Origin: an uncultured Maribacter sp.
Lineage (GTDB): Bacteria; Bacteroidota; Bacteroidia; Flavobacteriales; Flavobacteriaceae
Direction: 5' to 3'
Length of the DNA stretch: 64,000 nucleotides
Assembly: GCF_947500985.1 (NCBI RefSeq)
Contig: NZ_CANMTX010000001.1
Span: forward strand, 496,001-560,000
In this document: in pieces, positions 26,962 to 35,038 of the stretch
Numbering within the stretch: the first letter of the stretch is position 1
How the letters are laid out: each line of letters starts with the position of its first letter
The notes under the pieces: generated by a model
What the model was told of the DNA's origin: nothing
The model's input: only the letters and a program-made list of their open reading frames with translations
The model's database searches: none
Program-made: the position numbers and the translations under genes

Positions 26962-28028
26962 AATTCAGCCAAGCCATATTCATTTAAAACAATATCCCAT
27001 TCTTCGGTTTCTATTATTTCAAGAATTCTCTGAGTAATACGTTGCTCTAATTCTACATGTGTTTTTGGGAGTGCGAAGGCATAGAACTGTATATCGAATT
27101 TAATCGGTAGTAACTCTAATTCATGTAATGTAGAATCTCTTTGAATGGCATATTTTAAAATAGGCTCATCATATATGAATGCATTTATATTACCTTGGTT
27201 CAATTTTTTTAAACCAGTTGGTACATTTGGATACGTATGAATATCTTTAAAAAAATGTTCTGACAAGAAGTTTTCAGTACCAGAGTTAGTTATAGTGCCC
27301 ACTGCCCTTCCCTTAAATTCATTAAAACCATCAGGATTTGTAGTAAGTTGATTTACGGTTAAACTCGATGCTATACTCGCTGTTAATCCTGAAATAAATA
27401 GAAGACCACCAAACATAAGAACCAAGGCGGTTATCTTACCAAATTTGGTAACAGGTGCCTTATCGCCATAACCGACAGTAGTCAAAGTTACAGCAGACCA
27501 CCACATGCCATCCCATAGTCCGCTTCTTCCAGGTCTAAATACATCTGGATTCTTTTTACGCTCAAACAGCCACCCTAGCACCCCAAATAAAAAGATAATA
27601 AATAGCAAAATCAGTAAGCCGCTTAGAAAGCCGACATTTAAAAAACCACTTAAATATGATTTCAATCTATCAAAAGAAGAAACTTCAGCAATAGCTATAG
27701 TAGCATTAGAAGCATAAAAAGAATGTGTAAACTCCATCTCTTTACTACGCTGACTGGTAATGGTTAACGGATTAATACTTAAATCAATTCCGCCAGTGCG
27801 AAGAGAATCTAACATTGACGAAAATTCCATAGGTATCATTTCATATTCAATATTCAAATCACTAGCCACCCTTTTCCACAACCAGACATTAAGTCCCGCC
27901 ACATCCTCTCCGTTTTCAACTATAAAAGGTGCTGCAGCAGTGTAACCAATACGTAATTTTTCATCATCAACTTGACTACTTGCAGAGATTGAAATAAATA
28001 ACATGATGACTAATAGAAGAATCCTCAT
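26958..28028 (-). CDS. GluR0-like ligand-gated potassium channel
   Basis: A 356-residue prokaryotic ionotropic glutamate-receptor-like channel. Order: signal peptide 1-19, first lobe of an SBP_bac_3 amino-acid-binding domain (PLTITSQRSKEMEFTHSF with ligand carboxylate-binding Arg94), membrane helix about 131-155, a pore loop with the K+ selectivity filter TVGYGD (184-189), second helix about 196-226, then the second binding lobe (VGTITNSGTENFL and FIYDEP with Asp287). The binding domain is thus split by an inverted K+ pore, as in GluR0. A tetramer gated by an amino acid outside the inner membrane is expected. Confidence 0.88.
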   Translation of the reverse strand: MRILLLVIMLFISISASSQVDDEKLRIGYTAAAPFIVENGEDVAGLNVWLWKRVASDLNIEYEMIPMEFSSMLDSLRTGGIDLSINPLTITSQRSKEMEFTHSFYASNATIAIAEVSSFDRLKSYLSGFLNVGFLSGLLILLFIIFLFGVLGWLFERKKNPDVFRPGRSGLWDGMWWSAVTLTTVGYGDKAPVTKFGKITALVLMFGGLLFISGLTASIASSLTVNQLTTNPDGFNEFKGRAVGTITNSGTENFLSEHFFKDIHTYPNVPTGLKKLNQGNINAFIYDEPILKYAIQRDSTLHELELLPIKFDIQFYAFALPKTHVELEQRITQRILEIIETEEWDIVLNEYGLAEF

Positions 28029-28138
28029 AAAATGTTCGGCTTTACATTCTTTTAAATATAATCATTTTAGAAAGTATCGAGAGATTAAACTAACTGTAGA
28101 AAATGAAGTAATTTTAAATTCTTAAAACAACTTAGCTT

Positions 28139-28564
28139 ATGGATATTAAACTAATCACTTTTAAAGAAGTTACGGCAGACCTACAATCTCAACTTACTGA
28201 ACTCTATAAACAATTGAATGCTGAGTTAACGCAATTAGATTTGGCAACAGCTCTTTCTGATTACAATACTACAAATGTTGTAATTTGTTTGGACGATGAT
28301 AAATTAGTTGGTATTGCTATGATGGCAAAATACAAAGTGGTATCTGGACACAAAGGAATGATTGAAGATGTAGTCGTTTCTTCTAAATACCGAGGTCAAG
28401 GTATTGGGAGAAAGCTAATGGAAAAACTTTTAGAACAGGCAGAAATATCAAAACTTGACGACGTTCTTTTATTCAGTGGTCACCACAGAACTGCGGCAAT
28501 TTCTCTCTATAAAAGCTTAGGTTTTAAATTAAAAGAGAGCGGAATGTATATTAAAAAATATTAA
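28139..28564 (+). CDS. GNAT-family N-acetyltransferase
   Basis: 141 residues with the GNAT fold: IEDVVVSSKYRGQGIGRKLMEKLL carries the acetyl-CoA motif A (R-x-x-G-x-G) and HHRTAAISLYKSLGFK is motif B. The enzyme transfers an acetyl group from acetyl-CoA to an amine; the acceptor is not predictable. Its stop is 10 bases from the convergent repressor gene. Confidence 0.88.
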   Translation: MDIKLITFKEVTADLQSQLTELYKQLNAELTQLDLATALSDYNTTNVVICLDDDKLVGIAMMAKYKVVSGHKGMIEDVVVSSKYRGQGIGRKLMEKLLEQAEISKLDDVLLFSGHHRTAAISLYKSLGFKLKESGMYIKKY

Positions 28565-28574
28565 AGCTTTACTT

Positions 28575-29342
28575 TTAATTAACCTTCTTAACGTGTTGTA
28601 ATTGATCTTTTAACTCCTTCATTGATTCTTGCAACTGACGTAAAAGACTATTATCTGTAGTAGCATCTACATTAAAAGTGATTTTACTACTCACCTCCCA
28701 TATTTCTTGAATCTGAAATGGTTTAATATCATAAGGCGGGTAGGTTTCATTTAAAGAGATTAGGGTAATATTATTTGAGTTTGGTCGTTTTTCTACTTTC
28801 TTAACCATAATGGAATCTTGAAGTACAACAACATACATTTTATTTGCACTCACGTAATCTATATGTTCAATTGCCCTAGCCAAAACCCATTCTCCCGGAT
28901 GCAAATTAGGTAACATACTATCACCTTCTACTTGAAACCCTCTATAGGTTGCATTTCTAAATTCAGGAATAGGTAAATCGAATGCAGGTAATTGTTGATA
29001 CCAACTAGTATCTGATATATTCTGAGGATAACCGGCTGCTGCTTTTGCATTCACCAAAACCATATTTTCGCGATTTGCAGAATCAACCGTTACCACTTTA
29101 GGTATAACACTAGTTCTTGAAGTCTCTAAATACTGTTCTTCACTTTCACCAAACAACCAAAGCGGATTAATTTTAAATTGCTTCAACAACTCTAAAACAA
29201 CTTTACCAGAAAGTTTAGTTCTACCTCGCTCTATATCTGCTGTTGTATTAGAAACACCAATTAGTGCAGCAAAATCTGCTTGAGTATAGCCTAGCTCTCT
29301 TCTTAAATCAGTAAATCGCTTTAATGTCAGTTCGTTTTCCAT
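28575..29342 (-). CDS. HTH/S24 autocleaving repressor (LexA/CI-like)
   Basis: 255 residues. Residues 8-60 form an XRE-type helix-turn-helix (RRELGYTQADFAALIGVSNTTADIERGR-like). Residues about 95-230 are an S24/LexA peptidase domain with all self-cleavage elements: a scissile Ala103-Gly104 in AAAGYP, nucleophile Ser142 in EGDSMLPNLHPGEWV and general-base Lys181 in SIMVKKVEK. The protein should dimerise on DNA and be inactivated by RecA-stimulated cleavage, as LexA and CI are. The sequence between it and the divergent repair operon has four tandem palindromes, its likely operators. A prophage repressor is the alternative, but no phage genes are present. Confidence 0.88.
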   Translation of the reverse strand: MENELTLKRFTDLRRELGYTQADFAALIGVSNTTADIERGRTKLSGKVVLELLKQFKINPLWLFGESEEQYLETSRTSVIPKVVTVDSANRENMVLVNAKAAAGYPQNISDTSWYQQLPAFDLPIPEFRNATYRGFQVEGDSMLPNLHPGEWVLARAIEHIDYVSANKMYVVVLQDSIMVKKVEKRPNSNNITLISLNETYPPYDIKPFQIQEIWEVSSKITFNVDATTDNSLLRQLQESMKELKDQLQHVKKVN

Positions 29343-29400
29343 ATTCTTTTCCGCCTCAATAAAGATTTTATACCTCTTTATATTTCAAATATAGTGATTA

Positions 29401-29474
29401 TGGATTATATCCAAAATATTAATTGGATTATTTCCATAATTAGGAATATTTCCATAATTTTGGATTAATTACCA
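29401..29474. promoter_or_regulatory. Tandem operator-like palindromes upstream of the radical SAM repair gene
   Basis: Four related imperfect palindromes in 74 bases: TGGATTATATCCA at 29401-29413, TGGATTATTTCCA at 29424-29436, AGGAATATTTCCA at 29442-29454 and TGGATTAATTACCA at 29461-29474. The pattern is TGGAW-N3-WTCCA, with starts 23, 18 and 19 bases apart. The array ends 7 bases before the radical SAM ATG and begins 59 bases from the repressor start. This is an arrangement expected for cooperative binding of a dimeric repressor controlling both genes. Confidence 0.7.
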
Positions 29475-29480
29475 GTTACT

Positions 29481-30740
29481 ATGGATTTTAATAGAATAAA
29501 AGAAAAATTAAATATTCTCGCCGATGCCGCTAAATATGATGTATCCTGCTCAAGTAGTGGCAGCAACCGCAAAAACAAGGATAATGGCTTAGGTGATACT
29601 GGTAATGGCATCTGCCATACCTATACAGAAGATGGTCGTTGTGTTTCGCTTTTAAAGATTTTGCTGACTAATCATTGCATTTTTGATTGCGCCTATTGTG
29701 TTACCCGTAAAAGCAATGATATTCAACGAGCTGCATTTAAAATTCAGGAAGTAGTAGATCTTACCATTAATTTTTATAGAAGAAATTATATAGAAGGGCT
29801 ATTCTTAAGTTCTGGCATCTTTAAAAGCGCAGACCATACTATGGAAAGACTTATTGCCGTAGCGAAAAAATTACGCGAAGAAGAAAACTTCAACGGGTAT
29901 ATTCACCTCAAATCAATACCTGGTGCAAGTGATGAATTAATGTATGAGGCCGGTTTATATGCTGATCGTTTATCGGTTAACATTGAAATCCCCACTATCT
30001 CCGGCCTTAAACTTTTAGCTCCAGATAAAAAACATGAAGATTTCATTAAACCAATGCTGAAGGTGAAGAATGAAATTATACGTTATAAGGAAGAAAGTAA
30101 AATCATTAAAAGCACTGCAAAATATGCTCCTGCAGGGCAAAGCACGCAAATGATTGTAGGTGCTACAGGTGAAAGTGATAAAGATATTATGTATTCTGCC
30201 ACTCACTTTTATAAAAACTATCAGATGAAGCGGGTTTACTATTCTGGTTATGTTCCTATCTCTACAGACAGCAGATTACCTTCTTTGGGTTCTGAAGTAC
30301 CCATGCTTCGTGAAAACCGATTATATCAAACAGATTGGTTACTTCGATTTTACGGCTTTAGTGTCAATGAAATTTTAGATACAGATAATCCAAATTTAGA
30401 TATGGATATCGATCCCAAATTGATGTGGGCACTTAGAAATCTAAATCATTTTCCTGTAGATATTAATAAGGCAGAACCACGAATGTTAGCAAGAATTCCG
30501 GGGATAGGAATGGGCTCTGTTCATAAAATTATAAGCGGAAGAAAATACCGCCGATTAAGCTGGGAGCATCTAAAAAAAATGGGAATTGCACTCAATCGAG
30601 CAAAGTATTTTATCATCTGTAACTCTTCTGATTGGGAACGAAGAGATTTAGACGCAGCTACCATAAAAGGAATGATTCTTCAATCTCAAAATAGCAAATT
30701 CAAAAATCAGTACAACAATCAATTATCCTTATTTAACTAA
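29481..30740 (+). CDS. Putative DNA modification/repair radical SAM protein (TIGR03916-like)
   Basis: 419 residues. The radical SAM CX3CX2C cluster is Cys66, Cys70, Cys73 (HCIFDCAYCVTRKSN), which holds a 4Fe-4S cluster that reduces S-adenosylmethionine. A C-terminal helix-hairpin-helix near 328-365 (MLARIPGIGMGSVHKII) suggests DNA binding. The family is related to spore photoproduct lyase and is known to occur beside TIGR03915 proteins and uracil-DNA glycosylase-like proteins, which suggests repair or modification of DNA bases; the reaction is not established. It is the first gene of a short operon facing an autocleaving repressor. Confidence 0.88.
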   Translation: MDFNRIKEKLNILADAAKYDVSCSSSGSNRKNKDNGLGDTGNGICHTYTEDGRCVSLLKILLTNHCIFDCAYCVTRKSNDIQRAAFKIQEVVDLTINFYRRNYIEGLFLSSGIFKSADHTMERLIAVAKKLREEENFNGYIHLKSIPGASDELMYEAGLYADRLSVNIEIPTISGLKLLAPDKKHEDFIKPMLKVKNEIIRYKEESKIIKSTAKYAPAGQSTQMIVGATGESDKDIMYSATHFYKNYQMKRVYYSGYVPISTDSRLPSLGSEVPMLRENRLYQTDWLLRFYGFSVNEILDTDNPNLDMDIDPKLMWALRNLNHFPVDINKAEPRMLARIPGIGMGSVHKIISGRKYRRLSWEHLKKMGIALNRAKYFIICNSSDWERRDLDAATIKGMILQSQNSKFKNQYNNQLSLFN

Positions 30741-30762
30741 ACTAATAATTTAATTAAACTAA

Positions 30763-30939
30763 ATGACTATGGAAAATATTAATAACACATTGAACTCGAC
30801 AAATATTTCAATTTCAAATACTGTTATTGACCGTAGTCAGAGTCAAATATTAGCAATAGGATACCAAATGGTATTATTAAAAACTAAGATTAAAAAAAGA
30901 CTAAAAATTGTATCACGAATCTTTTTCTTCAACTTCTAA
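30763..30939 (+). CDS. Possible 58-residue protein in the repair operon
   Basis: An open frame of 58 codons (ATG 30763, or ATG 30769) begins 22 bases after the radical SAM stop and ends 11 bases before the TIGR03915 start, filling the gap. The product begins MTMENINNTLNST, is Ser/Asn-rich, and ends in a basic then Phe-rich tail (KIKKRLKIVSRIFFFNF). No known domain is recognised. Position and tight fit favour a real small gene, but it could be untranslated leader sequence. Confidence 0.4.
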   Translation: MTMENINNTLNSTNISISNTVIDRSQSQILAIGYQMVLLKTKIKKRLKIVSRIFFFNF

Positions 30940-30950
30940 AACTGGTTATT

Positions 30951-31727
30951 ATGAATGCTTCAAAAACTTTAGTTTACGATGGTAGTTTTAATGGTTTTTT
31001 AACTGCTGTATTTATAGGCTTTGAACATAAGCTTACACATGCCGATATTCAAAAACAAGGGCAATTACAGAGCGGTCTTTTTGCTGAAACAGAAACTATT
31101 TTTACAAATATTGAAAAAGCACAACGGGTTTGGAACGGAGTACGGAACAAAAGTAATACTGCTATTAAAAATATTTATTTTGCCTTCTTGAGCGAACAGA
31201 ATAATATGGAAGCTTTAATCTACCGTTATATTCAAAAGTTAATGGGAAGTAAACACAAGGGAGCAACTGATTTTAGTGATGATGGAGTTTTAAAGATAAA
31301 TCAACTTGCACATAAGGTCGGAAGAGAAAAGCATCGCATGGAAGCTTTTGCACGGTTTCAATTAACAAAAGACGATGTTTATTTTGCGAACATAGAACCA
31401 GATTTTGATGTACTTCCTTTAATCTCTAAGCATTTTAGAAATCGTTACGCCGACCAACAATGGATAATTTATGATGTTAAACGTAAATACGGATTGTTCT
31501 ATGATTTGAATACTGTTGAAATTATATCACTTGACTTAACAGATATTCACTCAAATAGTATTGAAAAGAGTTCTGCATTTACTGAAGCGGAATATGAATA
31601 TCAAGATCTTTGGAACAACTACTTTAAAAGCACAACTATAAAATCTCGTATTAATAACAAACTACATGTTCAACATGTACCAAAGCGTTATTGGAAATAT
31701 CTGTCGGAGAAAAAGGAAGCTGTTTAA
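30951..31727 (+). CDS. TIGR03915-family putative DNA repair protein (DUF4130)
   Basis: 258 residues with the family opening LVYDGSFNGFLTAVFIGFEHK, the RVWNGVRNK block near 61, LAHKVGREKHRMEAFARFQ near 122 and the WIIYDVKRKYGLFYD segment near 181. TIGR03915 proteins occur beside TIGR03916 radical SAM proteins and are sometimes fused to a UDG-like (UdgX-type) domain; no such domain is present here. The role is probably DNA repair, with mechanism unknown. It is the second large gene of the operon after the autocleaving repressor. Confidence 0.87.
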   Translation: MNASKTLVYDGSFNGFLTAVFIGFEHKLTHADIQKQGQLQSGLFAETETIFTNIEKAQRVWNGVRNKSNTAIKNIYFAFLSEQNNMEALIYRYIQKLMGSKHKGATDFSDDGVLKINQLAHKVGREKHRMEAFARFQLTKDDVYFANIEPDFDVLPLISKHFRNRYADQQWIIYDVKRKYGLFYDLNTVEIISLDLTDIHSNSIEKSSAFTEAEYEYQDLWNNYFKSTTIKSRINNKLHVQHVPKRYWKYLSEKKEAV

Positions 31728-31969
31728 TTTAGTTTTACTGTAGCTGACTTAAATCATAAATTTAAAAAACCTCGCATTGTACATTTAACATTATTTTTAA
31801 ATGAGATTTAGACCATATCTATTTTTAGGTGAATAATAATGTAATGAAAAGATTTGCTTCAGTTGCAAAGCTATAAGCTCGATGTATCATTTTGTATTTA
31901 CTAGTTCATTTCCTTTTTTAATGGGTACTACTGAATTTCTTTATTTTTTATTTTAAAATAAATTCAATT
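31728..31969. other. Intergenic stretch with no recognised feature
   Basis: About 240 AT-rich bases after the TIGR03915 gene and before the OsmC fragment. Only very short frames are present and no hairpin terminator was identified. Confidence 0.5.
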
Positions 31970-32224
31970 ATGAATTATAAGATAAATGCTATCTCAGATT
32001 TCAATAATGATGGCGAAATACATATAAAGGAATCTAATATTGTCTTTGGCACTACAAGTAAAACTTCAGAGTCACTACCAAATCCTGCTGAGTTATTTTT
32101 AGGCTCTTTTGCTTCGTGTATGCTAAAAAATGTAGAACGCTTTTCTTTGTTGATGAAATTTAAATATAACCATACTGTAGGCTTCCCTAAAAATGTAGGC
32201 TTCCCCTTATTAGGACACCTCTAA
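31970..32224 (+). pseudogene. Truncated OsmC-family protein
   Basis: 84 codons. Residues 1 to about 68 match the N-terminal half of an OsmC/Ohr-type protein (INAISDFNNDGEIHIKE; NPAELFLGSFASCMLKNVERF), which includes the first redox cysteine region (ASCM). The family is normally about 135-140 residues and needs a second cysteine in the missing half. From residue 69 the sequence becomes an in-frame 18-bp tandem duplication (VGFPKN/VGFPLL) and stops. It therefore looks like a fragment left by deletion, and peroxidase activity is not expected. Confidence 0.75.
32176..32205 (+). repeat. Direct repeat TGTAGGCTTCCC at the OsmC break
   Basis: Two copies of TGTAGGCTTCCC at 32176-32187 and 32194-32205, 18 bases start to start. 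They mark a tandem duplication exactly where OsmC homology ends, so they are probably a rearrangement scar. Confidence 0.65.
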
Positions 32225-32248
32225 ATGCGATAAATAATTACTGGTATT

Positions 32249-32647
32249 TTGGGCGCAACAATGACTTTCTATGTTAGCCACTATCACAATCAAGGACCAG
32301 TAAGAGCATCTGCATTACTTTCTCTTTTTATAGGTTTGTTCTTTTATTTTTTTCCAGTTATATTAAATACTTATCTAACAAAAAATATTCCTGTAGTATT
32401 TATAGGAACTTCTTTTATAGGTATGATTTCAACAACGACCAAAAGAAACTATATCCATTTGACAATTGCAGGTTTTCTATTTAGTATTATCTATATTAAT
32501 AAGAATAATTTATTTCAAGGTTTTGGAGGTGCACTTGGTGCTCTTGCATTTATTGCATTGTTAACCACTTTTGCTTTTTCATTCGCTTTCTCAAAAAGCA
32601 TACATAAGCTAAAAGCAGTTCTTAGACTACGAAGGCGTAAATCATAG
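32249..32647 (+). CDS. Uncharacterised membrane protein, N-terminus probably disrupted
   Basis: About 132 residues from TTG 32249 (or ATG 32261). Four hydrophobic segments are seen (ALLSLFIGLFFYFFPVIL; IPVVFIGTSFIGMI; LTIAGFLFSIIYI; ALAFIALLTTFAFSFAF) and a Lys/Arg-rich tail. An ATG at 32225 in the same frame is followed by CGA and then TAA, after which the frame continues IITGILGATM, which looks like the true start of a first membrane helix. The gene may therefore be inactivated by a nonsense codon at codon 3. No family is recognised. Confidence 0.5.
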   Translation: MGATMTFYVSHYHNQGPVRASALLSLFIGLFFYFFPVILNTYLTKNIPVVFIGTSFIGMISTTTKRNYIHLTIAGFLFSIIYINKNNLFQGFGGALGALAFIALLTTFAFSFAFSKSIHKLKAVLRLRRRKS

Positions 32648-32658
32648 TAAATATGGTA

Positions 32659-33663
32659 CTAACGTACTAATCTCCCTGTTATATTCCCTGCAATAATATT
32701 ATTGACTTCTGTGACCGTAGCAAAATTCACATCACCCTCATAAGTATGTTTTAGGGCACATGCCGCACTTGCAAATTCCATTGCTTTGTAATCATCGTAT
32801 TGCTGTAAACCATAAATTAATCCGGCAGCAAACGCATCACCCGTACCTATACGGTCAACAACATGGGTAATATCAATATCTTCTGTTTCTCTAAACTCTA
32901 CACCGTTCCACATTCTTGCTCTAATTTTATGCCATGAAGAGTTTAGAGAAGTTCTTATTTTATCAAAGACTTTTTCTATAGACGGAAACTCTGCTATTAA
33001 CTGCTTACTAGCTTCAATAAAATCTTCATTACTATAGCCAAAATCAGTACCTAATACCTCATTGATCTCATTAACCCCGCCAATAAAAATTGTTGAATAA
33101 TGTAAGAGTTCAATTAGTGCTTCTTTTGGGTCTTGACCATATTTCCACAATCCGCTTCGGTAAGTAGGATCTGCTGAAACGGCGAGTCCTTTTTGCCTTG
33201 CTAATTTTAATCCTTCTTTAAGAACATCATACGCTCCTTGAGACAATGCTGGTGTTATCCCTGTCCAATGCACCCACTCTCCATCTTCTAATGCATTTTC
33301 CCAATTTACCTTTGAAGGTTCAATTTCAGAGAATGCCGAATGAGATCGGTTATAGGAGATCATACTTGGTCTAATAACTGCGCCTACTTCAAGAAAGTAA
33401 ACTCCCAAAGGTCTTTTAGATTTTACGATAGAAGATGTGTCTACACCAAACTTTTGAATATAAGTCATTGCGGTATCTCCTATAAAATCATCAGAAATTG
33501 CACTTATGTGTTTAACATTACCTCCAAAATTAGAGATAGAAATGCCCACATTTAATTCTGTACCTCCAAAATAAAATTCAACAATATTAGATTGTACAAA
33601 CTTCTTGTTTCCACGTGGAGAAATGCGCATTAAAACTTCACCGAAGGTTATAATCTTACCCAT
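32659..33663 (-). CDS. kdgK: PfkB-family sugar kinase, 2-dehydro-3-deoxygluconokinase-like
   Basis: 334 residues of the ribokinase/PfkB family. GGTELNVGISISNFGG near 33-48 is the sugar-binding N-terminal motif and DRIGTGDAFAAG near 269-280 has the catalytic Asp and anion hole. The overall sequence resembles KDG kinases, which phosphorylate 2-keto-3-deoxygluconate on its way to pyruvate and glyceraldehyde-3-phosphate, a common step in uronate and alginate breakdown. No aldolase or uronate genes are adjacent, so substrate is inferred from family resemblance. Confidence 0.8.
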   Translation of the reverse strand: MGKIITFGEVLMRISPRGNKKFVQSNIVEFYFGGTELNVGISISNFGGNVKHISAISDDFIGDTAMTYIQKFGVDTSSIVKSKRPLGVYFLEVGAVIRPSMISYNRSHSAFSEIEPSKVNWENALEDGEWVHWTGITPALSQGAYDVLKEGLKLARQKGLAVSADPTYRSGLWKYGQDPKEALIELLHYSTIFIGGVNEINEVLGTDFGYSNEDFIEASKQLIAEFPSIEKVFDKIRTSLNSSWHKIRARMWNGVEFRETEDIDITHVVDRIGTGDAFAAGLIYGLQQYDDYKAMEFASAACALKHTYEGDVNFATVTEVNNIIAGNITGRLVR

Positions 33664-33983
33664 ATTGTAATTTTTATCCTAAAATAGTTAATGATTAATT
33701 AAAAACAATAGTTGTTAAAAAATATATCAAAAGAAGAATAAATTGAATTATTATCATGCAGAAATAATTATATCCCAAAATTTATGAAAACATTAAATCA
33801 CCTCACTTACAATAAAATATGATACAGCACTTGTATTTTGATTTTATCAGTAAGCGATTGATAAATTACAGGATAAGTGAAATATTAGTTAATATATTTA
33901 AGCTGTAGTTATAAGTTGTACAAGGCACGATATCTTCGTAGCACCCATATTCATCATCAAATCATCTTCAAATCATCAACAAA
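33664..33983. other. 320-base divergent intergenic region
   Basis: AT-rich region between the divergent sugar kinase and hydrolase genes. It holds an inverted repeat TTTATCA (33843-33849)/TGATAAA (33859-33865) and short ATCATC-type repeats just before the hydrolase start. No promoter matching both consensus boxes and no credible ORF were found. Confidence 0.45.
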
Positions 33984-35024
33984 ATGCAATTAAAAAATAT
34001 CATTTTCATTTTCATATTACTTATAACTAATACATCTTTTGCTCAAAACAAAATTGCTGAAGAAAAGTTTATTACCATTGGCGGTATTGAACAATGGGTT
34101 ACAATTAAAGGTGATGACTCTGATAACCCTATTATACTTATAATACATGGCGGACCAGGTAGCACCATGAGCCATTATAAAGAAGATGTTTACGCTGATT
34201 GGCTGAAAGAATTTACCATTGTGCATTGGGATCAACGAGGTGCTGGTAAAACATTTGGAAAAAATTGCCACAAAGATATTAATGATGTATTTTATTTAAA
34301 TAACCCGTTGACAGTTAATGAAATGGTCAATGACGGCATCTCGGTAACCCAATATCTTTTAAAACAATTTAACAAGAAAAAAGTAATACTAATAGGAACC
34401 TCATGGGGATCCATACTGGCTACTGAAATGGCTCAGAAAAATCCAGATTTATATCACGCATATATAGGTCATGCTCAATTTGTAAACTTTCTTGACAATA
34501 TTAAAAATGCATATTTAGAAGTTAAAAAATTAGCAGACCGGAATAATGATAATGTAGTTATAGATAAGTTGAATAATTTAGGGGCACCACCATATATACA
34601 AGCAAAAACTTACGGACAGCTATTACGAATCATTAAACAATACGAAAGAGAAAATACAACTCCTGCCCCTTCTTCTTGGAGGGAAGTTGCAGCATCATAT
34701 GAGAATAACGAAGATAGTAGAGATAGATACAATGGAGATGACTACTCTTTTCTAAACCTTGTTGGTGACGAGAACATTGGTATAAAATCAATGGTAAGTA
34801 ATATCAACTTAGAGCATACCGCAGTTGTCTTTCGATTACCCGTTTTCATGATTCAAGGAAAGCATGATATATTATGCTCTACAGAACTTAACAAACCTTA
34901 TTTTGAAAAAATTAGGGCTCCTAGAAAAGAATATTTTACTGTTTCTAATGCAGCCCATGGTTTTAACGAAGCTATAATTGATAAACAATATGAAATTGTT
35001 AAAGCTCTAAGAGTTCAAAATTAA
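33984..35024 (+). CDS. Exported alpha/beta hydrolase, proline iminopeptidase-like
   Basis: 346 residues with a signal peptide (IIFIFILLITNTSFA, cleaved before Q). It has the HGGPGS oxyanion motif near 55-60, HWDQRGAGKT near 81-90, the nucleophile elbow GTSWGS with Ser140, and a C-terminal AAHGF with the catalytic His. HGGPG plus DQRGAG are typical of proline iminopeptidase and tricorn-factor families (peptidase S33), so peptide hydrolysis in the periplasm is likely. It has a partner gene on neither side in the same strand. Confidence 0.85.
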   Translation: MQLKNIIFIFILLITNTSFAQNKIAEEKFITIGGIEQWVTIKGDDSDNPIILIIHGGPGSTMSHYKEDVYADWLKEFTIVHWDQRGAGKTFGKNCHKDINDVFYLNNPLTVNEMVNDGISVTQYLLKQFNKKKVILIGTSWGSILATEMAQKNPDLYHAYIGHAQFVNFLDNIKNAYLEVKKLADRNNDNVVIDKLNNLGAPPYIQAKTYGQLLRIIKQYERENTTPAPSSWREVAASYENNEDSRDRYNGDDYSFLNLVGDENIGIKSMVSNINLEHTAVVFRLPVFMIQGKHDILCSTELNKPYFEKIRAPRKEYFTVSNAAHGFNEAIIDKQYEIVKALRVQN

Positions 35025-35038
35025 AATCAAAAAAGAAA

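Noticed and set aside
28575-29342. Prophage repressor
   Set aside because: HTH-S24 proteins are common in phages, but no integrase, structural or attachment sequence was seen on either side, and the divergent gene is a repair-type radical SAM protein.
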